Source: Propionibacterium sp.
GTDB taxonomy: Bacteria > Actinomycetota > Actinomycetes > Propionibacteriales > Propionibacteriaceae
Assembly: GCA_022837595.1 (NCBI GenBank)
Contig: JALHFX010000093.1
Location: 1 to 9,637, forward strand
Direction: 5' to 3'
DNA: 9,637 bases
Shown: positions 1 through 5,981 of the stretch, one piece after another
How positions within the stretch are numbered: the first letter of the stretch is position 1
Layout of the letters: each line of letters starts with the position of its first letter
Notes under the pieces: generated by a model
What the model saw: the letters and a program-made list of their open reading frames with translations, nothing else
Told to the model about the DNA's origin: nothing
The model's database searches: none
Made by a program: the position numbers and the translations under genes

Positions 1-776
1 TACACCATCGACAACAACGTCAATGCCACTCACAATGTGCTCTGCGCAATAGTCGAATCGGGTCAAGACATTCATCTTGTGCATCTGGGCACAATGGGCG
101 TTTACGGTTACGGAACTGCGGGCATGGCGATTCCCGAGGGTTACCTCGACATCCAGGTCTCTGAAGGCGACCGTGTTGTCGAAACCGAGATTCTCTACCC
201 AACTAATCCCGGGTCGATCTATCACATGACCAAGGTGCTCGATCAGACCATGTTTGCCTATTACGCGAAGAATGACGAACTACGTATCACTGACCTGCAC
301 CAGGGCATCATTTGGGGAACGAACACTATCCAGACGAAGCTCGATGAACGGTTGATCAACCGTTTCGACTACGACGGCGACTACGGCACCGTACTCAATC
401 GCTTTCTGATGCAGGCTGCGGTCGGTTATCCGCTTACGGTTCATGGCACTGGCGGCCAGACCCGCGCATTCATCCATCTACAAGATATGGTGCGCTGCGT
501 CGAGATCGCATTGGACAATCCGCCGGCCGGCGGGGAACGGGTGAAGATCTTCAACCAGATGACCGAAACCCATCGGGTGCGAGACCTCGCAAATCTGATT
601 GCCACGCTCACCGGGGTCTGGAGCCGATCACCCTCGATGCCGGCCTCCTCATGGAGATCAACGAGACCGCAGGACGCTACGCCGACCGCGCCGATCTCAG
701 CAGAATCCCTGCTACCTCGCTATGGACAAAGGACCACCAAGCAGGCGTCCCCCGGTCGTTCGCATCTCGACGCTAG
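1..776 (+). pseudogene. sqdB: UDP-sulfoquinovose synthase, 5'-partial, broken by internal out-of-frame deletion
   Basis: SqdB/SQD1 is an SDR-family enzyme that makes UDP-sulfoquinovose from UDP-glucose and sulfite, the head-group donor for sulfolipid. The gene enters from the left edge with its start outside the window. Frame 1 shows the family signatures HLGTMGVYGYG (catalytic Thr at 91-93), YHMTK (Tyr at 220-222, Lys at 232-234), then GGQTRAFIHLQDMV and MTETHRVRDLANLIATLTGV, ending near 618. The next recognisable family segment, GLEPITLDAGLLMEI, then ETAGRYADR and SRIPATSLWTKDHQAG, begins at 615 in frame 3 and stops at TAG 774-776. The intervening 27-28 residues expected in the family (the VPNPR..EA.EN region) are absent and the frame changes, so about 80 bp (length = 1 mod 3) appear to be missing. 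Frame 1 itself stays open to 1440, giving a nonsense tail. Identity is very clear. Whether the lesion is a true pseudogene or an assembly error cannot be told here. Confidence 0.85.
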
Positions 777-790
777 AAGCAGCCCAGCCG

Positions 791-1930
791 ATGCGCATCG
801 CGATCTTCACCGAAGTCTTCTTGCCGAAGATCGACGGTGTGGTCACCCGTCTCTTGCGCACCTTGGACGAGTTGTCCGCGATGGGCCACCAGGTGTTGAT
901 CTTCGCGCCGGGATCGCCGCCGGCGAGCTATGCGGGTTTCGAGATTATCAAGGTGCGCTCGATAAGTTTCCGCCCGTGGTACCCGGAAGCAAAGATTGGC
1001 CTACCCACACCAAAAATCGCCGAAAAGATGATCCGCTTCGGCCCCGATCTGGTGCATGCCGTCAATCCTGTCTGGCTGGCTGCCTACGGCGTGCTGTCCG
1101 CCAAACGCCACGATATCCCGCTGCTGGCGTCCTATCACACCCAACTATCCAGCTATACCGCGAATCTGCACCTATCGTGGTTGAGCAGGTTTGCCGACCG
1201 TTGGACGACGGCTTTGCACAACCGGGCGGAGGTGAACCTGTGTACCTCGCCGCAGATGGTGAACAGGCTCGCTGCTCACGGGGTCGAGCATGTCTACCTC
1301 TGGCCAAAGGCCGTCGATTCCGTCACCTACCGGCAGAGCGCGCGGACCGAACGAATGCGCCGGAGGCTTACCGACAATCATCCCGAGGCTCCCCTAGCGA
1401 TCTACGTTGGGCGCCTGTCAAACGAGAAGAATCTGGATGATCTCCTGCCCGTGACACATCAGCTGCCGGACGTACGGTTCGCCTTCATCGGTTCAGGTCC
1501 GGCCCAGCAGCAGCTCGAGAGTCGCTTTTCGGGTACGAACACAGTCTTCACCGGATATCTGCACGGCCAAGAGTTGGCTGAGGCATACGCCGCGGCCGAC
1601 GTCTTCCTTTTCCCGTCAACGACCGAAACACTCGGTTTCACCGGATTGGAAGCGATGGCCTCAGGCGTCCCGGTAATCGGTGCGAATGCCGGCGGAATCC
1701 CACACCTCTTCGACGATGGGGTGCAGGGCTTCCTCGTCGCTCCACATGACTCTGACCAGATCGCCGCGAGACTGCGGCTGCTTGTCGACGATCAACAGCT
1801 GCGGGCGAAGATGGGGCGAGCCGCACGAGCAGAGGCCGAAGAATACTCCTGGGCGGCGTCGACCGAAGCCTTGCTCGGCTATTACGAGCTAGCAATTGAT
1901 CGTCACCTGTCACAGCGCCACAAGTCTTGA
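791..1930 (+). CDS. sqdX: Sulfoquinovosyl glycosyltransferase (GT4, SQD2/SqdX-like)
   Basis: This is a GT4 glycosyltransferase of 379 residues, predicted to transfer sulfoquinovose from UDP-sulfoquinovose to diacylglycerol at the cytoplasmic face of the membrane, forming SQDG. The GT-B N-terminal domain opens with MRIAIFTEVFLPKIDGVV. SQD2-typical segments follow: RPWYPEAKIGLP, DLVHAVNPVW, LLASYHTQL, LWPKAVDSVTY and MRRRLT. The donor-binding half has YVGRLSNEKN (Arg208, Lys213), the FTGY turn and the E-x7-E motif ETLGFTGLE (Glu279, Glu287), then GANAGGIPH. Start 791 matches the family N-terminus. The same frame is open back to 599, but those residues lie in the sqdB coding region and look unlike any GT. 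The gap after the sqdB stop is only 14 nt, with no strong Shine-Dalgarno, so it is probably co-transcribed and coupled to sqdB. The SQD2 assignment rests on sequence resemblance plus the sqdB neighbour. A related GT4 using another sugar acceptor is the main alternative. Confidence 0.85.
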   Translation: MRIAIFTEVFLPKIDGVVTRLLRTLDELSAMGHQVLIFAPGSPPASYAGFEIIKVRSISFRPWYPEAKIGLPTPKIAEKMIRFGPDLVHAVNPVWLAAYGVLSAKRHDIPLLASYHTQLSSYTANLHLSWLSRFADRWTTALHNRAEVNLCTSPQMVNRLAAHGVEHVYLWPKAVDSVTYRQSARTERMRRRLTDNHPEAPLAIYVGRLSNEKNLDDLLPVTHQLPDVRFAFIGSGPAQQQLESRFSGTNTVFTGYLHGQELAEAYAAADVFLFPSTTETLGFTGLEAMASGVPVIGANAGGIPHLFDDGVQGFLVAPHDSDQIAARLRLLVDDQQLRAKMGRAARAEAEEYSWAASTEALLGYYELAIDRHLSQRHKS

Positions 1931-2135
1931 CCCTCGTGCCCTCATGCGCACATGATTCCGCTGGCCATAGATCGCTTTGTGGACTGACGTGGCCTGACCA
2001 AAGGCCTGCTTGGTGGCCGTCGTCGACCGATGAAACCACCTCTCAAAGACCATCGTCCGAACAATTGGAAACCACTGCAACATGCCAGGCCGACGAGCAA
2101 CTCACCATGCTAGGTTTGGCCACAGCATCGGTTGC
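1931..2135 (+). other. Intergenic region before mmd operon
   Basis: This 205-bp gap lies between sqdX and mmdA. Besides the hairpin at 1991-2018, it contains a possible -10 box TAGGTT (2111-2116), placed to start transcription near 2123, about 13 nt before the mmdA ATG. No convincing -35 lies at the right distance: TTGGAA at 2065-2070 is too far upstream. The mmd promoter should be here because the preceding gene belongs to another pathway, but its exact position is not settled by the sequence. Confidence 0.35.
1991..2018 (+). terminator. Hairpin downstream of sqdX, possible terminator
   Basis: GGCC-TG-ACCAA (1991-2001) pairs with TTGGT-GGCC (2010-2018), giving a 9-bp stem with a two-base bulge and an 8-nt loop. 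No T-run follows, so it is at best a non-canonical, actinobacterial-style terminator separating sqdX from the mmd operon. It could equally be a regulatory hairpin in the mmdA leader region. Confidence 0.3.
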
Positions 2136-3713
2136 ATGACCGACACCGTGAGGCCAGAGCAGTCGTCAGCAGATGATCATCTGTCGATTCTGCGAGATAT
2201 GCGAGAAAAGGCCCTCCAAGGCGGCGGGCAGAAGCGCGTAGAGGCGCAACATGCCAAAGGCAAAATGACAGCGCGAGAGCGACTGTCAGTCCTCCTCGAT
2301 GAAGGTTCCTTCCAAGAATTGGGTGCATTGGCCACCCATAGCCTGAGTGATTTCGGAATGGCCGACAAGCGCTTCCCGGGCGATGGGGTGATTACGGGAT
2401 TTGGCAAGATCAATGGGCGTCGTGTTGCCGTTTATGCGCAAGACTTCACCGTGCTGGGCGGTTCTTTTAGCCAGGTGCAGGCTCAGAAGATCAACAAGAT
2501 CCAAGATCTTGCGCTCGAGAGCGGTATCCCGATCGTCGGACTGAACGACTCGGGTGGTGCCCGCGTTCAAGAGGGCGTACGCAGCCTTGCCGCCTATGGC
2601 GAGGTCTTCCAGCGTAACGTCGCATCATCGGGCGTGATCCCCCAGGTCAGCCTGATCATGGGCCCGTGCGCAGGCGGTGCAGTTTATTCGCCCGCTCTCA
2701 CCGATTTCACGATCATGGTCGACCAGACCTCAAATATGTTCCTCACCGGCCCCGAGATCGTGGCCTCTGTAACCGGAGAAGAAGTCACTGCCGACGAACT
2801 CGGTGGCGCGGCTGTTCACGCCGGACGCAGCGGTGTGGCCCAATTCGAGGCCAAGTCCGAGGTCGAAGCCCTCGAGCTGACCAAGCTGCTGCTCAGCTAT
2901 CTACCGGCGAACACTTCTGAAGATGCGCCGATCTTGATCAGCGACGATAATCCCGACCGGATGGATGAAGCCCTGAATACGATCGTCTCCGAGGACGAGC
3001 GCAAGGGTTACGACATGCGCACAGTGCTCGACCAGATCTTCGATGCCGATTCGATCCTCGAAGTTCACCAGGCATTCGCACCCAACGCGATCTGCGCCTT
3101 CGCACGTCTGGACGGGCGTCCCGTCGGTATTGTTGCGAACCAGCCGCTGGTGATGTCGGGCGTGCTGGATATCGACTCGTCTGACAAGATCAGCCGCTTC
3201 ATCCGGATCTGCGATGTCTACTCGATCCCGGTGATCACTTTCGTCGACTGTCCAGGGTATCTGCCGGGCGTCGAGCAGGAATACAACGGCGTCATCCGGC
3301 ACGGTGCGAAGATCATCTACGCCTATTGCCAGGCGACGGTGCCGAAGATCTCGGTGGTGACCCGCAAGGCGATCGGTGGTTCCTATGTGGCGCTGAGCTC
3401 CAAGCAGATGGGTTCGGACGTGGCCTTCGCTTGGCCGACCGCTCAGATCGCAGTGATGGGATCCGAGGGTGCTGCCCGACTGCTGCACGGCAAACAGATC
3501 CGGGAATCCGAGGATCCGGCTGCCACCGAAGCAGCGTTCATCGCAGACTACCGGGAAAGATTCTTCAACCCGTACCGGGCCGCTGACCTTGGTCAGATCG
3601 ATGAGGTCATCGAACCCAAAGAAACCCGTCCTCGCTTGGTCCGAGCACTTGAGGTGCTGCAGACCAAGGTCGCTCCGACCGTTGCCAAAAAGCACGGTCT
3701 GTTCCCGGTGTAA
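2136..3713 (+). CDS. mmdA: Methylmalonyl-CoA decarboxylase alpha subunit (carboxyltransferase)
   Basis: This is the cytoplasmic carboxyltransferase subunit of 525 residues. It removes the carboxyl group from (S)-methylmalonyl-CoA, giving propionyl-CoA, and places it on the biotin of MmdC. It has the two crotonase-like halves of acyl-CoA carboxyltransferases. The N-half has GGGQKRVEAQHAKGKMTARERL near the start, NDSGGARVQEG (SGGAR 139-143) and GPCAGGAVYSPALTDF (from Gly176). The C-half has ANQPLVMSGVLDIDSSDK, FVDCPGYLPGVEQE and RKAIGGSYVAL (Gly414-Gly415), ending in AKKHGLFPV. Length and ending match Veillonella-type MmdA. Start 2136 was chosen because MTDTV..LSILRDMREK resembles family N-termini. 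An in-frame ATG at 2082 would add 18 non-conserved residues, and neither start has a good ribosome binding site. Propionyl-CoA carboxylase beta and transcarboxylase 12S subunits are close homologues. The adjacent mmdD, mmdC and mmdB decide for the decarboxylase. Confidence 0.93.
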   Translation: MTDTVRPEQSSADDHLSILRDMREKALQGGGQKRVEAQHAKGKMTARERLSVLLDEGSFQELGALATHSLSDFGMADKRFPGDGVITGFGKINGRRVAVYAQDFTVLGGSFSQVQAQKINKIQDLALESGIPIVGLNDSGGARVQEGVRSLAAYGEVFQRNVASSGVIPQVSLIMGPCAGGAVYSPALTDFTIMVDQTSNMFLTGPEIVASVTGEEVTADELGGAAVHAGRSGVAQFEAKSEVEALELTKLLLSYLPANTSEDAPILISDDNPDRMDEALNTIVSEDERKGYDMRTVLDQIFDADSILEVHQAFAPNAICAFARLDGRPVGIVANQPLVMSGVLDIDSSDKISRFIRICDVYSIPVITFVDCPGYLPGVEQEYNGVIRHGAKIIYAYCQATVPKISVVTRKAIGGSYVALSSKQMGSDVAFAWPTAQIAVMGSEGAARLLHGKQIRESEDPAATEAAFIADYRERFFNPYRAADLGQIDEVIEPKETRPRLVRALEVLQTKVAPTVAKKHGLFPV

Positions 3714-3719
3714 TCCGCC

Positions 3720-4115
3720 ATGGCAGACCTTGGATGGGGCCTTTGGATGATGCTGTTGGGTATGGGGAGTGTTTTCCTCATGCTCATCGTGCTCATGGCA
3801 GTGTTGATGCTTCTCGGTTACCAGAAGAAGACGAAAGAATCGACCCCGGCGCACGCCGAGAATGAACTTGATGAGGTTGCTCTCACCGAGTTGGAACCGA
3901 TCGACGAGAACCTGTGGATGACGATCGCCGATGAAAGCGGTCTGACTCCCGAACAAATCGCGGCGGTGTCAGTCGCAGTCGCCGTACACGCGGATGTACG
4001 CCGCAAACAAGGCGCACCCGCTCATCGCGTCTATGCTCCCGGTTCGCGACTGTGGGCGAGCCGCTGGGTGGCCATGGGGCGCAGTTCCCAGATGACTAAC
4101 CAGAGAAGGAGATGA
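3720..4115 (+). CDS. mmdD: Methylmalonyl-CoA decarboxylase delta subunit (OadG-like membrane anchor)
   Basis: A small membrane protein of 131 residues, starting 6 nt after the mmdA stop. Residues about 5-33 form one strongly hydrophobic helix (GWGLWMMLLGMGSVF onward) that would anchor it, followed by KKTKES and an acidic linker (ELDEVALTELEPIDEN). A soluble tail (LTPEQIAAVSVAVAVHADV, then SRLWASRWVAMGR) follows. This layout of a single N-terminal helix, charged linker and C-terminal docking tail is that of OadG/MmdD subunits, which hold the carboxyltransferase and the membrane beta subunit together. The tail Trp-rich/MGR segment is seen in many MmdD proteins. There is no clear Shine-Dalgarno, so translation is probably coupled to mmdA. 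The stop TGA overlaps an ATG at 4112, just before mmdC. Such subunits diverge quickly, so the assignment leans on position as well as architecture. Confidence 0.85.
   Translation: MADLGWGLWMMLLGMGSVFLMLIVLMAVLMLLGYQKKTKESTPAHAENELDEVALTELEPIDENLWMTIADESGLTPEQIAAVSVAVAVHADVRRKQGAPAHRVYAPGSRLWASRWVAMGRSSQMTNQRRR
4105..4111 (+). promoter_or_regulatory. Strong Shine-Dalgarno that selects the mmdC GTG start
   Basis: GAAGGAG is the best ribosome binding site in the window. It abuts the ATG at 4112 with no spacer, but lies 6 nt before the in-frame GTG at 4118, the normal spacing. It therefore argues that mmdC starts at GTG 4118. Confidence 0.7.
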
Positions 4116-4117
4116 CA

Positions 4118-4624
4118 GTGCGTCGCTATCAGCTCACAGTCAATAGCAATCAATATGAGATCGACGTCGACGAGATCTCGGCGACCGATTTCACCGTCTC
4201 CATCGACGGCCAGCAGGTAACCGTAACGCTCACCTCACAAGCCGACATGGCAGATGCTTCGATCACTCCCGAGATCGAAGCACGCTCGACCGCGGCAGCC
4301 GTCGCTGCCCGGACGGGTGTGCCGGTTGCACCCAAGGTGCCGGCCACGATGCGTGCTGCCTCACCGCGGACTCCGTCCCCGGCCGTTGCGGGTGGCGCAG
4401 ATCTCGCCTACTCGATGAGTGCGCCCATGCCTGGTGTCATCATCGAGATCAACGCGACTCCGGGTACCAGTGTGGAGAAGGGCGATGTGGTCATGGTGCT
4501 TGAAGCCATGAAGATGAAGAACGACCTGCACGCCAGCCGGGCTGGTGTTGTGGAGTCGGTGGACGTCTCGCAAGGTGACCAGGTCAAGTACGGGCAGGTC
4601 CTACTGCGGTTCGCAAAGGACTGA
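4118..4624 (+). CDS. mmdC: Methylmalonyl-CoA decarboxylase gamma subunit (biotin carboxyl carrier)
   Basis: This is the biotin carrier of the complex, 168 residues from the GTG start. A short N-terminal domain (MRRYQLTVNSNQYEIDVDE) is of the type that contacts the partner subunit. An Ala/Pro/Thr-rich flexible linker follows (about residues 47-100, with AAAVAARTGVPVAPK and PRTPSPAVAGG). The C-terminal biotinyl-lipoyl domain contains SAPMPGVIIEI and the EAMKMKN motif, whose first Lys (Lys132, codon 4511-4513) is the biotin attachment site, then GDQVKYGQVLLRF. It shuttles CO2 between MmdA and MmdB. Start 4118 (GTG) is preferred for its ideal spacing to the upstream GAAGGAG and the family N-terminus. 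ATG 4112 would add only Met-Thr. The gene lies 2 nt after the mmdD stop and 1 nt before mmdB. A biotin protein ligase elsewhere in the genome is needed to activate it. Confidence 0.92.
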   Translation: MRRYQLTVNSNQYEIDVDEISATDFTVSIDGQQVTVTLTSQADMADASITPEIEARSTAAAVAARTGVPVAPKVPATMRAASPRTPSPAVAGGADLAYSMSAPMPGVIIEINATPGTSVEKGDVVMVLEAMKMKNDLHASRAGVVESVDVSQGDQVKYGQVLLRFAKD

Positions 4625-4625
4625 G

Positions 4626-5759
4626 ATGGACGCATCCACTATTCAGAATCTGCTCACCGGGTTCCTCAACCTGACCTGGCAAGGCGGAGTGATGATGGTC
4701 GTCGGCATTCTGCTGATCTGGCTGGCCATCTACAAGGAATACGAACCGCTACTGCTGTTACCGATCGGCGCCGGCTGTCTGCTCGCCAATATGCCGATCT
4801 CGATGATGGTCGGTACCGAAACCGAACCGGGGATGCTGCAAGTCTTCTACGACGTCGGCGTCGGCAATGAGTTGTTCCCGCTGCTGATCTTCATCGGTAT
4901 CGGGGCCATGACCGACTTCGGCCCGCTGCTCGAGAACCCGAAGATGATGCTCTTGGGTGCTGCCGGCCAGTTCGGCATCTTCCTGACCTTGGTCTTGGCG
5001 TTGCTGCTCGGTTTCACTCGTCCCGAAGCTGCTTCAATCGGGATCATCGGTGCGATCGACGGACCAACCTCGATCTATGTCTCCGCACAGCTGGCTCCGC
5101 ATCTCTTGGGCCCGATCACGGTCGCTGCATACAGCTACATGTCGCTGGTGCCGATCATCATGCCGCCGGTGATGCGGTTGCTGACCACCAAGAAGGAACG
5201 CTCAATCCGGATGCCGTACACGTCCCGGGAGATCAGCCAGACGACGCGCATTGTCTTCCCGATCGTGGTGACGATCATCGTCGGTATCTTGGTGCCGTTC
5301 GCGCTACCACTGATCGGTACCTTGATGCTCGGCAACCTGATGCGCGAGTCGAAGGTCGTCGAACGGTTGTCGGGTGCTGCTGAGAACGAGTTGAACAACG
5401 TCGTCACCCTCTTCCTGGGTCTGGCGATCGGTTCGACCATGGTCGGCGAGAACTTCATCAAGCCGCAGACCCTGTTCATCCTGGTTCTGGGCCTGCTGGC
5501 CTTCTGCCTCGACACCGCAGCCGGTGTGCTCTTCGGCAAGCTGATGAATCTGTTCAGCGGTGGCAAGTTCAATCCGTTGATCGGTGCTGCAGGTATCTCC
5601 GCCTTCCCGATGGCGGCTCGTGTGGTGCAAAAAGAGGTCAGCCGCGAAGACCACGGCAACTTCGTTCTCATGCACGCGATGGGCGCAAATGCAGCCGGAC
5701 AAGTTGCTTCAGCGATGGCCGGCGGTGTTGTGCTGGCTCTCATGGCGGGGGTCGTGTAA
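4626..5759 (+). CDS. mmdB: Methylmalonyl-CoA decarboxylase beta subunit (Na+-translocating, OadB family)
   Basis: A polytopic membrane protein of 377 residues, the usual length for MmdB. It decarboxylates carboxybiotin and couples this to Na+ export across the cytoplasmic membrane. Family blocks in order are: an early hydrophobic helix (GGVMMVVGILLIWLAIYKEYEPLL), FPLLIFIGIGAMTDFGPLL, the re-entrant-loop motif IGAIDGPTSIYVS with the essential-type Asp145, NELNNVVTLFLGLAIGSTM (second conserved Asn/Ser region), FIKPQTLFILVLG, GKFNPLIGAAGISAFPMAARVVQ and the C-terminal HAMGANAAGQVASAMAGG. An AAAGGA ribosome binding site at 4615-4620 sits 5 nt before ATG 4626. The frame is open further upstream, but that part lies within mmdC. 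The GAIDGPT loop differs from the GGADGPT more commonly recalled for OadB. A strong hairpin terminator follows. Function is very likely. The ion is taken as Na+ from the family. Confidence 0.94.
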   Translation: MDASTIQNLLTGFLNLTWQGGVMMVVGILLIWLAIYKEYEPLLLLPIGAGCLLANMPISMMVGTETEPGMLQVFYDVGVGNELFPLLIFIGIGAMTDFGPLLENPKMMLLGAAGQFGIFLTLVLALLLGFTRPEAASIGIIGAIDGPTSIYVSAQLAPHLLGPITVAAYSYMSLVPIIMPPVMRLLTTKKERSIRMPYTSREISQTTRIVFPIVVTIIVGILVPFALPLIGTLMLGNLMRESKVVERLSGAAENELNNVVTLFLGLAIGSTMVGENFIKPQTLFILVLGLLAFCLDTAAGVLFGKLMNLFSGGKFNPLIGAAGISAFPMAARVVQKEVSREDHGNFVLMHAMGANAAGQVASAMAGGVVLALMAGVV

Positions 5760-5803
5760 CCGCGTAACCACGACTACCAACCAGAGTTGAAATAGGATCA
5801 CGC

Positions 5804-5836
5804 GTGGGGGTCGCACCTGATTGGTGCGGCCCCCAC
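5804..5836 (+). terminator. Strong hairpin terminator of the mmd operon
   Basis: GTGGGGGTCGCACC (5804-5817) pairs with GGTGCGGCCCCCAC (5823-5836) over 14 bp with a single G-T wobble and a 5-nt loop TGATT. It lies 44 nt after the mmdB stop. Only a weak T-run (GTTT) follows, as is common in high-GC actinobacteria. Confidence 0.85.
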
Positions 5837-5872
5837 AGCCGTTTCCACCACCGTTCGAGACGTCCGGTAGTC

Positions 5873-5888
5873 GCGCGGCCGGCCGCGC
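5873..5888. repeat. Perfect 16-bp palindrome upstream of the Hsp70-like gene
   Basis: GCGCGGCCGGCCGCGC is a perfect palindrome centred between 5880 and 5881, about 80 bp upstream of the likely -10 box of the next gene. With no loop it makes a poor hairpin but could be a dimeric-protein binding site. No known operator is recognised. Confidence 0.4.
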
Positions 5889-5968
5889 AATCCCTAAGCA
5901 CATTTACCCGGCCGCTGTCGAACTCGTCCTAATGGTGTAGCCCCTTCGGTGCGGGTTCGGGGCCACGC

Positions 5969-5974
5969 TAGGCT
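5969..5974 (+). promoter_or_regulatory. Leaderless -10 box of the Hsp70-like gene
   Basis: TAGGCT fits the actinobacterial TANNNT -10 consensus and ends 7 nt before ATG 5982, so transcription would begin at or next to the start codon. No Shine-Dalgarno is present before the ATG. A weak -35 candidate is TTCGGT at 5945-5950 (18-nt spacer). Confidence 0.55.
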
Positions 5975-5981
5975 TAGACAT

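Noticed and set aside
599..790. Longer N-terminus for the glycosyltransferase from the in-frame start at 599
   Set aside because: It lies within the sqdB coding region and is low-complexity Arg/Pro sequence. The GT family N-terminus begins exactly at MRIAIFTE, position 791.
2082..2135. 18-residue N-terminal extension of MmdA from ATG 2082
   Set aside because: The extra residues are not family-like, and a possible -10 box (2111-2116) lies inside this stretch. It remains a minor alternative because ATG 2136 also lacks a good ribosome binding site.
2901..3956. Long minus-strand open frame of 351 codons
   Set aside because: It is antisense to mmdA and mmdD, its protein is His/Asp/Arg-skewed with no recognisable domain, and it arises from G/C-rich third positions of the real genes.
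2136..4624. MmdA and MmdC read as 12S and 1.3S subunits of transcarboxylase, or as propionyl-CoA carboxylase
   Set aside because: No 5S or biotin carboxylase gene is in the operon, while the membrane subunits mmdD and mmdB are.
5949..5981. GTG 5949 as the start of the Hsp70-like gene
   Set aside because: The -10 box TAGGCT lies within this stretch and the family N-terminus starts at MHLGIDFGTT.
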